A DNA stretch of 36,441 bases from Kiritimatiellia bacterium. Its GTDB lineage: Bacteria; Verrucomicrobiota; Kiritimatiellia; RFP12; UBA3636. The translations under genes were made by a program, and so were the position numbers. Shown piece by piece: positions 25,762-34,278 of the stretch (positions are counted from its first letter, which is position 1; each line of letters begins with the position of its first letter). The notes under the pieces are model-generated. The model worked only from the letters and a program-made list of their open reading frames with translations, was not told the origin of the DNA and did no database searches. The DNA lies in NCBI GenBank assembly GCA_017481725.1, contig JAFUOX010000075.1:1-36441 (forward strand), written 5' to 3'.

Positions 25762-26580
25762 TTACTGTTTATTTTGCTCGCAATAAGTCTCGCCAGGCTT
25801 TACCTCAACGAGCTTTCCGTTGTCATCAACCCAAATACTTAGAGCAGAAGGATTGTAAACCATAGAGCAATCAACAGAAAAACAAAGGCTTCTCATTGCT
25901 TTGATATAATCGTAAATCTCAATATTTGTTGCATACCAAATATAATCTTTGTTGCCAATCTTTTCACAGAAGGCTTCAATCATATCCCAGTTGTTGTCAT
26001 TATCGAATTCGTAAGAATGTCCCCAAACATATAGCAAACGGTGCTGCTTCCAGCGATCATCCTTTGTCTTCAAAAATTTATCGGCCAACTCCAAAAGATT
26101 CCCATTGTGATGGCAGGTTCCCTCCCACTTCATAAAGTTATTTGGTAAGCCAAAGTTATTAGTCGTTTGAACAGCACGAGAATAGACTATGCCACAATTT
26201 TTTATCAAAGAGATAACTCTTTCGTCATATGCACCAAATGGATAAGACATTCCTCGAACAGGATAGCCACAACATTTCTCAAGTGTTTTACGATCCTCTA
26301 AGACCTCCTGTACGACACCTTCATTAGGGAGAGAAGGCAAAACTGGATGTGTTACACAGTGAACAGCAACCTCATGCCCAGCATATAGCTTAGGTAGCTC
26401 TTCTGAATGTATGTGACCCTCATCATCATTAGTAACGTGCTTTGAATTCAAATGGAATGTGCCCCTAACGCCATAGCGATTCATAATCTCAACAAGGCGT
26501 CTATCCTGACGAATTCCATCGTCATAACTCAAAGTTACCGCCAAAAAACATCCATTCTTAAAACAATTAGTCTTTAACAT
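25762..26580 (-). CDS. Polysaccharide deacetylase (NodB-homology, CE4-like)
   Basis: Probably removes N-acetyl groups from a glycan. Motif 1 reads SYDDG (18-22, usual TFDDG), motif 2 is HCVTH (H74, H78), giving the Asp-His-His metal site, and motif 3 is SYPFGAYDE. GHSYEFD near residue 210 fits the late histidine motif. There is no signal peptide or membrane helix, so the protein may act in the cytoplasm, unlike many peptidoglycan deacetylases. The last 40 residues are a small beta region (SALSIWVDDNGKLVEVKPG). AGGAG is seven bases before the ATG. It lies between the acyltransferase and murG genes. Confidence 0.88.
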   Translation of the reverse strand: MLKTNCFKNGCFLAVTLSYDDGIRQDRRLVEIMNRYGVRGTFHLNSKHVTNDDEGHIHSEELPKLYAGHEVAVHCVTHPVLPSLPNEGVVQEVLEDRKTLEKCCGYPVRGMSYPFGAYDERVISLIKNCGIVYSRAVQTTNNFGLPNNFMKWEGTCHHNGNLLELADKFLKTKDDRWKQHRLLYVWGHSYEFDNDNNWDMIEAFCEKIGNKDYIWYATNIEIYDYIKAMRSLCFSVDCSMVYNPSALSIWVDDNGKLVEVKPGETYCEQNKQ

Positions 26581-26616
26581 ACTTATACTCCTAACTATAA
26601 ATGATTCGTAACAAAA

Positions 26617-27453
26617 TTATTTTGCAAGAAGAGTAAGTCCTGTTTCTGACTCCCACTCCTTGAGCTGATTAGAAATAAATTCTATAGCCTTATCATTCAT
26701 CTCCTTTGGAGACAAATCCTTTGAGATAATATCTCCACAAGCAATTTTAACAGGGCTTTTTGGATGAACGGTCATTCCTAAATCACGATGCTTTTTACCA
26801 ATGCGTAAGAAATCTGTGGTTACGGCTATTGGAACAACATCAACATCTGCTTTTTTTGCAAGCTTTACACCAAGTGTATTGAAGGTCTGTGCATCAAATA
26901 AGCGATAGCGTGCACCTTGAGGGAATATTAGAGCACTGCGTCCTTTTTTTATACCCTCTGTACCTTCATTAAGCACTGTACGCAAATCTTCAAGTGCATT
27001 TTTACGGAACACACGAATAGGATCAACAGATCGAACAACCTGACCAAAGAAAGGATAATGAGCCAAAGACTCTTTTAGCACAATAATTAATCCTGGCCAT
27101 GCCATCAAAATTGATGGGAGCAAATATGTTTCTAGTGAGCTTGCATGATTACATACAAAAACAACAGGCTTACCATGATTATTAAGTTTATCAAAGCCTT
27201 TGACCTCAATTGTGCCACCAAGACGCTCTATTAAACGATAAACCATAAGACCAAACTCTGACCAATATTTATCCATAAAGTTTGGACGGCGAGCATAAAT
27301 ATAGCCCATAACAAAAACGCGAGCCATGCTCAAATTAAAGAAAATTGTTGCAAGCCAAGAAGGGAAAGGATGGCGTTTTTTATCTGAATTTGTCTTATAG
27401 CCACCTGTTTCTTTTAGTGTTTGGTGAAATTTTGCAGTATATAATTTATTCAT
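26617..27453 (-). CDS. PlsC-like acyltransferase with altered motifs
   Basis: A lysophospholipid acyltransferase-family protein, 278 aa, probably acting on glycerolipids at the membrane. The fold blocks are recognisable: CNHASSLETY (101-110), PIRVFRK (145-151), LIFPQGARYR (175-184), and VVPIAV. The catalytic HX4D motif reads HX4E (H103, Glu108) and the usual EGTR reads QGAR. Both changes are unusual for an active PlsC, although His103 is kept. A weakly hydrophobic stretch at 31-55 may anchor it. It lies 44 bases behind scpB and 36 before the deacetylase gene. Confidence 0.85.
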   Translation of the reverse strand: MNKLYTAKFHQTLKETGGYKTNSDKKRHPFPSWLATIFFNLSMARVFVMGYIYARRPNFMDKYWSEFGLMVYRLIERLGGTIEVKGFDKLNNHGKPVVFVCNHASSLETYLLPSILMAWPGLIIVLKESLAHYPFFGQVVRSVDPIRVFRKNALEDLRTVLNEGTEGIKKGRSALIFPQGARYRLFDAQTFNTLGVKLAKKADVDVVPIAVTTDFLRIGKKHRDLGMTVHPKSPVKIACGDIISKDLSPKEMNDKAIEFISNQLKEWESETGLTLLAK

Positions 27454-27497
27454 AAAAACCCCAATATTAAAATCATCCAGCAGAACTTTATGACAAT

Positions 27498-28244
27498 TTA
27501 ATGAATTGTTTCCAAATCCTTAAGACTCTTCAAGCCAAAGTGATCTAGGAATGCTGGAGTTGTTCCAAACAAGAATGGGCGACCTGGCAAATCGCTGCGA
27601 CCAATAATGCGAACGAGCTGCATCTCCATCAATGCTTTGATAACATGACCTGCACTTACACCACGAATACCTTCAATCTCAGAACGAGAGACTGGCTGAC
27701 GATAAGCAATAATAGCAAGAGTTTCAATTGCTGGGCGTGCAAGGCGAGTAGGTTTGCCCTTATTAAGCATCTTGCGAACCCATCTACCACAATCAGAGGC
27801 TGTTTGGAAACGATAGCCACCTGAAATTTCAACTAGCTCCATTCCCATATTCATATTTTTGAAATACTCTTGAAGCTCAGCGATAGCTTTTTTCACAGCA
27901 CTTAATGTGCAAACCACAACCTTATCAGAAACCATCTTAAGTTCTGGACGCTTTTCTGCAGAACTAGCAGCATCTGCCTCAGCAAATTGTGCGATAGCTT
28001 CCTCTTTATTTACAATTCCACTCTCGCCTTCCTTTGCTGCTTCATCCGCAATACGTTGCACTGCTTCAAGCTCGTCATCTGAAACCTCTACTGGTTTTTC
28101 TAATTCAGCGCGACGTTCCTCTTCAACAGTCTCTACAATCTTATGAATTTCCTGAGGAGTAATTGGGTGGTCAGAGCCTAAAATCAGAGCACAAATTATT
28201 TGCTTAAGCTCTGGCAATTTTTCCTCATTAGAATTGTTCAACAT
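27498..28244 (-). CDS. scpB: Segregation and condensation protein B
   Basis: Partner of ScpA and SMC in bacterial condensin. The winged-helix blocks are present: LKQIICALILGSDHPIT at the start, then VEISGGYRFQT, RPAIETLAIIAYRQPVSRSE and IEGIRGVSAGHVI. An acidic, Glu/Ala-rich insert of about 60 residues (roughly 35-95) splits the first winged helix, making 248 aa against a usual 180-200. I chose the ATG at 28244 (AGGAGG eight bases upstream) over a GTG two codons earlier with only two bases of spacing. It overlaps scpA by 17 bases. Confidence 0.95.
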   Translation of the reverse strand: MLNNSNEEKLPELKQIICALILGSDHPITPQEIHKIVETVEEERRAELEKPVEVSDDELEAVQRIADEAAKEGESGIVNKEEAIAQFAEADAASSAEKRPELKMVSDKVVVCTLSAVKKAIAELQEYFKNMNMGMELVEISGGYRFQTASDCGRWVRKMLNKGKPTRLARPAIETLAIIAYRQPVSRSEIEGIRGVSAGHVIKALMEMQLVRIIGRSDLPGRPFLFGTTPAFLDHFGLKSLKDLETIH

Positions 28245-29040
28245 GATCACTGCCTCCTATCACAGGTGGTGGTAAATCTGTGCTATCCGAGATATCCTCC
28301 AAAGGTGTAACCACGATTTCAGTAAAGGAAGCATCCTGAACTGCTGTAATCTGGCGTAAGCGCAATAGCTCAAGAAGAGCTAAGAAGGTAACAATAATCT
28401 CTCCACGTGGTGAAGCTGAGTTAAACAGCGTTGAAAAAGCAACCTTTTTATCTGTATGTACCAGTTTAAGAATCATATCTATTTTATCTGGCACAGTCCA
28501 ACGGATAGGCTCAATTTCACCAATAGGTGGAATAGTTGTGCGAGATAGCACATCGTTAAATGCGTCAATCAAATCAAAAAGACAAACCTCGCCAAGTGTC
28601 TTTTCTTCCTTTAAATCCTCATCAGAGACAAGAACACCACCAGCAGAACCAAATACATTTTGCTGCTTAAGCTCTAGCTGTAAAAGATTATCAGCTGCAT
28701 CCTTGAATTTTTTGTATGCTAGAAGCTGTTTAACCAAATCCCAACGTGGGTCCTTGCCCTCTTCTTCTGTATCAGAATCATCACCTTGATCTTCAACAGG
28801 AAGAAGCATACGGCTCTTAATTAGAGCAAGTGTTGCTGCCATGACAATAAACTCGCCAGCCATATTTAAATCAAGCATCTTCATCACATTCAAATACTCT
28901 GTATATTGTTCTGTGATGCGATCAATTGGAATATCATAAATATCCAACTCATCCTTACGAATCAAATAAAGAAGCAAGTCTAGAGGACCTTCAAAGACCT
29001 CTAGATTTACCTTATATTCATCAGGAAGTAGTGCTTGCAT
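28228..29040 (-). CDS. scpA: Segregation and condensation protein A
   Basis: Kleisin subunit of the SMC condensin. The N-terminal signature FEGPLDLLLYLIRKDELDIYDIPI (residues 15-38) is clear, followed by EFIVMAATLALIKSRMLLP and an acidic linker. The C-terminal winged helix contains IIVTFLALLELLRLRQI. Length 270 aa is normal. AAGGAG is eight bases before the ATG. It follows trpS by 55 bases and overlaps scpB. Confidence 0.97.
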   Translation of the reverse strand: MQALLPDEYKVNLEVFEGPLDLLLYLIRKDELDIYDIPIDRITEQYTEYLNVMKMLDLNMAGEFIVMAATLALIKSRMLLPVEDQGDDSDTEEEGKDPRWDLVKQLLAYKKFKDAADNLLQLELKQQNVFGSAGGVLVSDEDLKEEKTLGEVCLFDLIDAFNDVLSRTTIPPIGEIEPIRWTVPDKIDMILKLVHTDKKVAFSTLFNSASPRGEIIVTFLALLELLRLRQITAVQDASFTEIVVTPLEDISDSTDLPPPVIGGSDHVEQF

Positions 29041-29095
29041 TATTACTTGCTCCTTGGAAAATTATGGTTGTACTAAATTACCACTTTTGTGTAAC

Positions 29096-30058
29096 TTAGA
29101 TAAGACCTACAGCATGGCGAGCAGCATCTAGTGTCTTGCGTGCCTCTGCACGAGCACGAGCAGCACCTGCAGCAAGAATTTCCTTAACCATCTCTGGTTT
29201 CTCTGCTAATTCAGCACGACGCTCTCTAAATGGCTCGAATTTGCGGTTAAATGCCTCAAGTAGCTCTTTCTTAGCATGACCATAGCCATAGCCACCTGCA
29301 CGAAGATTATCTGCCATTTCAGCAACCTTTTCTGGTGTCTCTAATAGCTTATAAAGCTGATAAACAATGCAAGAGTCTGGATCCTTTGGATCTTCAAGTG
29401 GTGTTGAATCTGTTACGATAGACATAATTGCTTGTTTAATCTGCTTTGGAGTTGCAGACATCTGGATTGTGTTATTGTATGACTTTGACATCTTCTGCCC
29501 ATCAATACCAGGAACAACAGCAACTTCCTCTGGAGTATATGGCTCAGGAATCTTAAAGGTTTCACCAAACTTTAGGTTAAACTTTGTTGCCAAATCACGT
29601 GTGATTTCAAGGTGTTGCTTTTGATCCTTACCAACAGGAACAATATCTGCTTGATAGAGAAGAATATCTGCAGCCATTAGAACAGGATATGCAAACAATC
29701 CATGAGTTGCTTCCTTACCATGAGCAAGCTTATCCTTGTAGGAGTGTGCACGCTCCAATAGACCCATAGGTGTAACGATAGAAAGAAGCCATGCAAGCTC
29801 TTGAACCTCAGGAACATCGCTCTGTACGAAGAAGTTTGTACGCTCTGGATCAAGACCACATGCAAGAAAGTCTAGTGCCACATCCATTGTATCTATGCGA
29901 AGCTGCTCTGCATTAGAAACTGTTGTAAGCGCATGGTAGTTAGCGATAAACACATAAGATTCACCTTTCCCTTGAAGGCGAACACATTCACGCATCATGC
30001 CAAAATAGTTACCCAAATGCAATTTTCCAGAAGGCTGAATACCGGAAAGAACTCTCAT
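29096..30058 (-). CDS. trpS: Tryptophanyl-tRNA synthetase
   Basis: Charges tRNA-Trp. The class I HIGH motif is HLGN (14-17), preceded by SGIQPSGKL; KMSKS is at 189-193 and the specificity region AYPVLMAADILLYQ at 123-136. Length (320 aa) fits the bacterial type. GGAGA lies six bases before the ATG. It heads the row with scpA and scpB, a pairing seen in several bacteria. No T-box-like leader is seen in the 129 bases upstream. Confidence 0.97.
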   Translation of the reverse strand: MRVLSGIQPSGKLHLGNYFGMMRECVRLQGKGESYVFIANYHALTTVSNAEQLRIDTMDVALDFLACGLDPERTNFFVQSDVPEVQELAWLLSIVTPMGLLERAHSYKDKLAHGKEATHGLFAYPVLMAADILLYQADIVPVGKDQKQHLEITRDLATKFNLKFGETFKIPEPYTPEEVAVVPGIDGQKMSKSYNNTIQMSATPKQIKQAIMSIVTDSTPLEDPKDPDSCIVYQLYKLLETPEKVAEMADNLRAGGYGYGHAKKELLEAFNRKFEPFRERRAELAEKPEMVKEILAAGAARARAEARKTLDAARHAVGLI

Positions 30059-30109
30059 TAAATATCTCCAATAAAAATTATATTTTTAACAAAAATTTAT
30101 TACTCTGTA

Positions 30110-30140
30110 TTATACTCTAAAACCATAAAAAATGAAACAA
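30110..30140 (-). promoter_or_regulatory. Possible promoter of the trpS row
   Basis: On the minus strand TTGTTT and TATAAT are 19 bases apart; the -10 is a perfect match but the spacing is long. A second TATAAT-like box lies nearer the gene without a -35 box. Confidence 0.35.
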
Positions 30141-30187
30141 GAAAATATTGCTTCATTACACGTATTTGGATGAACTAGAGTTTCTTA

Positions 30188-31270
30188 TTAAGCATCCTTA
30201 GGGATTTGAACTAGTACACCACCCTGTTTAGCAGATTCTGCTGCATAAATTCCAGGTATAGAAATTCTTATTCCCATCTCTACATCAATTGGTGGAGGCG
30301 TATCTTCAATGATACACTTAATGAAATCTCGAATCATTTTTGCATCTACGCCACCGTGACCATAAACATCATTTGTTTTAGATAATTTGACAGAAATCTC
30401 TGTATACTTTTCAAAGGTATCAGGTGTATCGTAAAGCTTTGCAAAAGAATGAGCCTCCTCTAAAGGCTTTGTCTTATCTGTCAAAATAGAGCCTCTAGTA
30501 CCATAGAGAGCAAAATTATGGTCATACCCTACATACATACCAAAACCAATAAATATGCGTATAACCGCACCCTTAGCTGTTCTGAAGATAGCAATTCCAT
30601 TTTCATCATTCTTTGAATGGGGATTATATTTAGCCGCTGTTGGAGTCATACAAGAAACACTCACACAATAATCGTCCATTATGTATAAAAGAGGACCAAG
30701 ATTATGTGTTAGATATGTTATGGCTGGATTATAACGTCTCCAATGATTCTCTGGAGAAAAAGGCTTAATTTCATCAGGATGAGCTGCATGAAGATATTCA
30801 GATTCAGCATAAAGAATATCTCCAAAGCGATTTTCTTCGTGCATCTTTTTCCATTCCTGAATAAACTCCCAATAGAAACAATTTTCAGCAGCCATATACT
30901 TTAGCTCTGGATGTGCATAAACCGCTGCACGTAGTAGAGCTGCTTCTTCTAGTGTTTCGATTACAGGAATCTCACTAAGAACATGCTTCCCTGCTTCTAG
31001 AGCCATTATTGTATGCTTTGTGTGTAATGGCTTATCTGTAGCAATATAAACCGCATCAATATCACTTTTTAAAAGCTCCTCAATACTTTCAAAACAAAGT
31101 AAATCACTGACACCATTTTTTGCATAATCTTCCTTACATGCTTGAAGTGTCACAGGATCGCTATCTGCTATTGCTCGGATAACAACATTTTCGTCTCCAA
31201 TTAATGTCCAAGCAACATATGCTCCTCTCTTGAGACCAACAACACCTAACTTCACTACCTGTTTTTCCAT
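30188..31270 (-). CDS. Gfo/Idh/MocA-family oxidoreductase
   Basis: A two-domain NAD(P)-dependent sugar dehydrogenase-like protein, 360 aa. The Rossmann start is VVKLGVVGLKRGAYV, so the second position of the usual GLG is GLK. The EKP loop that normally carries the catalytic lysine reads SEIP (99-102), a variant known from some branches. LTHNLGPLLYIMDDY and GVDAKMIRDFI follow in the C-terminal beta domain, and THNLGP resembles the matching motif of GH109-type enzymes. The substrate cannot be predicted. GAGG is four bases before the ATG. It stands alone, with 194 bases before it and 129 after, so it is probably transcribed singly. Confidence 0.88.
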   Translation of the reverse strand: MEKQVVKLGVVGLKRGAYVAWTLIGDENVVIRAIADSDPVTLQACKEDYAKNGVSDLLCFESIEELLKSDIDAVYIATDKPLHTKHTIMALEAGKHVLSEIPVIETLEEAALLRAAVYAHPELKYMAAENCFYWEFIQEWKKMHEENRFGDILYAESEYLHAAHPDEIKPFSPENHWRRYNPAITYLTHNLGPLLYIMDDYCVSVSCMTPTAAKYNPHSKNDENGIAIFRTAKGAVIRIFIGFGMYVGYDHNFALYGTRGSILTDKTKPLEEAHSFAKLYDTPDTFEKYTEISVKLSKTNDVYGHGGVDAKMIRDFIKCIIEDTPPPIDVEMGIRISIPGIYAAESAKQGGVLVQIPKDA

Positions 31271-31356
31271 AAAGCCTCTATTTTTTATAAAATTATTTTT
31301 ATTCCTTGAAAAGAAATGAGGGTAAACAAAATTTAAATCAATTTAAGATACAAGCA

Positions 31357-31373
31357 ACAGAACGGAATTCTGT
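31357..31373 (-). terminator. Weak hairpin after the pilB/pilT genes
   Basis: ACAGAA, a 5-base loop and TTCTGT form a 6-bp perfect stem about 90 bases past the stop codon at 31465. No T-run follows on the minus strand. The rest of 31271-31464 is AT-rich, with no other feature seen. Confidence 0.25.
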
Positions 31374-31464
31374 ACACAACTTAAACTGTATAAAAATCTC
31401 GTATACCCTATTATTTTCTACCTATGAGAAAGGAAGAAACTAAACAGACATCATTGAATATCCA

Positions 31465-33165
31465 TTATGTGTAACGTAGGACCTCATCGACAGTGGTATA
31501 GCCGTCAAGGATATTAATAACACCATCCTCACGCATTGTACGCATACCCAGCTCACGAGCCTTCTCGCGGATTGCAAGAGTTGGGCTACGATTTGAAATC
31601 ATCTCTCGAATAGGATCTGTTACTCGTAGATATTCATACAAGCCCTTACGTTTGCGGTAGCCTGCGTGGTTACATTGATCACATCCTGCACCAAAGGCAA
31701 ACTGACGTCCAGCAACCTCTTCCTCTGTAAGCTCTAGTCGCTTCAAAATATCTGGAGTTGGGTCATAGAACTTTTTACAATTTGTGCAAATTGTACGAAC
31801 AAGACGCTGACCAAGAACTGCCTCTAGTGTTGATGCAATCAAATAAGGAGCAATATCCATATCCACAAGACGAGTAACCGCACCTGCCGCATCATTCGTG
31901 TGCAGGGTTGAGAACACCAAGTGACCTGTTAATGAAGCCTGAACTGCGATTTGAGCAGTTTCAAGGTCACGAATTTCTCCCACCATTATCACATCTGGGT
32001 CTTGACGCAAGAACGCACGTAGCACCTTAGGGAAGGTATTTCCTTGAACTGGATTGATAGGCACTTGAACAATACCCTCGATATCGTATTCAACCGGTTC
32101 CTCTGCAGTTAGAAGCTTTGTACCTTCCTTATTGATACGGCGCAAGCAAGAGTAAAGTGTTGTAGTTTTACCAGAACCGGTTGGACCTGTAACGATAATA
32201 ATTCCATTTGGTTTTGTAACATCCTCGCAAATTGCATTGTAAAGATATTCCGGCATGCCAAGATTTTCCAAATCAAGAGAAACAACGGAGCGGTCAAGCA
32301 CACGGAGCACCACTGACTCACCAAACTGTGTTGGCAGGCAAGATACACGAAGGTCGATTTGTCTACCGCCAACAGGGAGCTGAATACGTCCGTCCTGTGG
32401 CAAGCGGCGTTCAGAAATGTTCAAACCAGAAATAACCTTAATACGAGAAATAACTGGAAGAGCAAGAGAACGAGGTGGTGGAGACATCTCATACAAAGCA
32501 CCATCAACACGATATCTGATGCGAAATTCTTTTTCAAATGGCTCAAAGTGAATATCTGATGCTCGTGCATTTACAGCCTGCTGAAGCACAATACCCACAA
32601 AACGCACAACTGGTGCAGAACTAGAAGCATCTGCAAGAGCCTTTTCATCTAGCTCAACATCCTCTTTACCTGTAAGCTCCTCAAAGTCGGACAAACCTGT
32701 CATAAAGTTATCCATAGCTGAGGAATCATCACCGTAATAGCGAGAAATGCAGTCATGAATTTCTTTTTGGCGAGCTAATACGAAGAATATATCGCGAGAA
32801 AGCACAAAGTGAAGCTCATCTGAAACAATTGGGCTTTGGATTGAATCACAAGCAAGTGTTACAGAAGTATCTGTTACCTCAATAGGAACGACATTATACA
32901 TTCGAGCAACACTACCAGGCACAACCTTCAAAATCTCAGGCATAATATCAATACCTTGGAGAGTTGCAACCTCAAGGCTATGATAATTTGCCATTTCATT
33001 TAAAAGATCATCTTCTGTTACATATGAACCATCAATAATAAGATCACGAATTGACTTGCCTGATGAAAGATGCTCAGACATAAGCTCTTCACAGGTAGTT
33101 CTATCCAAGAGTCCGCTCATTTCGCAGACCTCTAATACTGGGTCAGTCTGAAAATTATCACTCAT
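31465..33165 (-). CDS. pilB: PilB/GspE-family extension ATPase (second copy)
   Basis: A 566-residue type IV pilus/T2SS extension ATPase. It has an N-terminal MshEN-type domain (about 10-145), an ASDIHFEPFEKEFRIRYRVDG block (202-222), Walker [10 protein letters not shown] (327-335), Walker [14 protein letters not shown] (392-404), [13 protein letters not shown] and two zinc cysteine pairs (C460/C463, C495/C498). The strand before the Asp box reads TAEEPVEY. It is about 20 bases behind pilT, with a poor ribosome site. Its sequence differs from the upstream PilB over the whole N-terminal domain, so it is an old duplicate rather than a recent one. Probable partners (PilC, PilM-Q, pilins) are not next to it. 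Confidence 0.93.
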   Translation of the reverse strand: MSDNFQTDPVLEVCEMSGLLDRTTCEELMSEHLSSGKSIRDLIIDGSYVTEDDLLNEMANYHSLEVATLQGIDIMPEILKVVPGSVARMYNVVPIEVTDTSVTLACDSIQSPIVSDELHFVLSRDIFFVLARQKEIHDCISRYYGDDSSAMDNFMTGLSDFEELTGKEDVELDEKALADASSSAPVVRFVGIVLQQAVNARASDIHFEPFEKEFRIRYRVDGALYEMSPPPRSLALPVISRIKVISGLNISERRLPQDGRIQLPVGGRQIDLRVSCLPTQFGESVVLRVLDRSVVSLDLENLGMPEYLYNAICEDVTKPNGIIIVTGPTGSGKTTTLYSCLRRINKEGTKLLTAEEPVEYDIEGIVQVPINPVQGNTFPKVLRAFLRQDPDVIMVGEIRDLETAQIAVQASLTGHLVFSTLHTNDAAGAVTRLVDMDIAPYLIASTLEAVLGQRLVRTICTNCKKFYDPTPDILKRLELTEEEVAGRQFAFGAGCDQCNHAGYRKRKGLYEYLRVTDPIREMISNRSPTLAIREKARELGMRTMREDGVINILDGYTTVDEVLRYT

Positions 33166-33190
33166 TTCTAGTTACACTTCCCTTCTGGCA

Positions 33191-34273
33191 TTAGCCCTGC
33201 TGCATTTCTTTTAGCTTATCAACCTGTGTATCTGGATCACGAGACTTAGAAATCAAGTCCTCATAAGAGATACGACCTGCTAGGTGAAGATTTAGTAGAT
33301 GTGCGTCTAATGTCTGCATACCAAACTTTGCACCTGTTTGGATATCAGATGTAATACGATGTGTATTACCATCACGGATCATCGCAGCAATACTTGGGGT
33401 ATTTACCATAACCTCGAATGCTGCAACACGACCAGGCTTATCAACACGAGGAAGAAGCAACTGAGAGATAACAGCAACAAGACCACCGGAAAGCTGCATA
33501 CGGACCTGCCCCTGCTGATCTGTTGGGAATGCATCAACAATACGATCAACTGTGCTTGCGGCACCAGTGGTGTGCAAGGTTGCGAAAACTAAGTGACCTG
33601 TTTCTGCAGCAGAGATAGCAGCTTGCATTGTCTCAAGGTCACGCATTTCTCCAACGAGGATTACATCTGGGTCCTGACGCAATGCACGGCGAAGTGCTTC
33701 GGAGAAGGAAGGAACATCGGCACCCACCTCACGCTGTGTAACAACAGAGCTCTTATGGGTGTGATAATATTCAATAGGGTCCTCGATTGTAATGATATGG
33801 CAAGCTCTTTTCTCATTGATGTAGTTAAGCATACTTGCAAGTGTTGTTGTTTTACCAGAACCTGTAGGACCTGTCACAAGGATTAAACCGCGTGGTTTAT
33901 AAAGTAGTTCCTCAATCTGAGGTGGCAAACCAATTACGGACAATGGGAGCAAATCATTTGGAATTTGACGCAAAACAGTACCGTAATTACCCTTACCCTT
34001 TAGTACGCTAACACGGAAACGAGCCTTATCACCGAAAGCTAAACCAAAGTCAGCACCACCATTTTCATTAACCTGACGTAACTGATCCTCTGTGCAAATA
34101 CTGCGAACCAAGCGCTCTGTATCAGCAGGAGTAAGAGGAGGCAAATCCAATGGTGTCAAATCACCATGAATACGTAGCATTGGCGGAACGCCAACTGTAA
34201 TGTGAAGGTCTGAAGCATGCTCCTCTACAGCAAGCTCCATCATTGAATCCATATCTAAAATTTCTTCTTCCAT
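33191..34273 (-). CDS. pilT: Pilus retraction ATPase PilT
   Basis: Powers depolymerisation of type IV pili. Features of the 360 aa: N-terminal [20 protein letters not shown] (20-39), Walker [10 protein letters not shown] (135-143), [11 protein letters not shown], Walker [12 protein letters not shown] (206-216) and [13 protein letters not shown]. No zinc cysteines are present, as expected. The AIRNLIRE-like motif appears as SIAAMIRDG near 294-302. It sits between two pilB genes, five bases behind the first; GAGGA is nine bases before the ATG. It is closer to canonical PilT than the PilT-like protein at 5212-6297. Confidence 0.95.
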   Translation of the reverse strand: MEEEILDMDSMMELAVEEHASDLHITVGVPPMLRIHGDLTPLDLPPLTPADTERLVRSICTEDQLRQVNENGGADFGLAFGDKARFRVSVLKGKGNYGTVLRQIPNDLLPLSVIGLPPQIEELLYKPRGLILVTGPTGSGKTTTLASMLNYINEKRACHIITIEDPIEYYHTHKSSVVTQREVGADVPSFSEALRRALRQDPDVILVGEMRDLETMQAAISAAETGHLVFATLHTTGAASTVDRIVDAFPTDQQGQVRMQLSGGLVAVISQLLLPRVDKPGRVAAFEVMVNTPSIAAMIRDGNTHRITSDIQTGAKFGMQTLDAHLLNLHLAGRISYEDLISKSRDPDTQVDKLKEMQQG

Positions 34274-34278
34274 ATCTA

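Noticed and set aside
30059-30187. T-box or attenuator leader for trpS
   Set aside because: The 129 bases are AT-rich, with no T-box consensus, no Trp-rich leader peptide and no competing hairpins.
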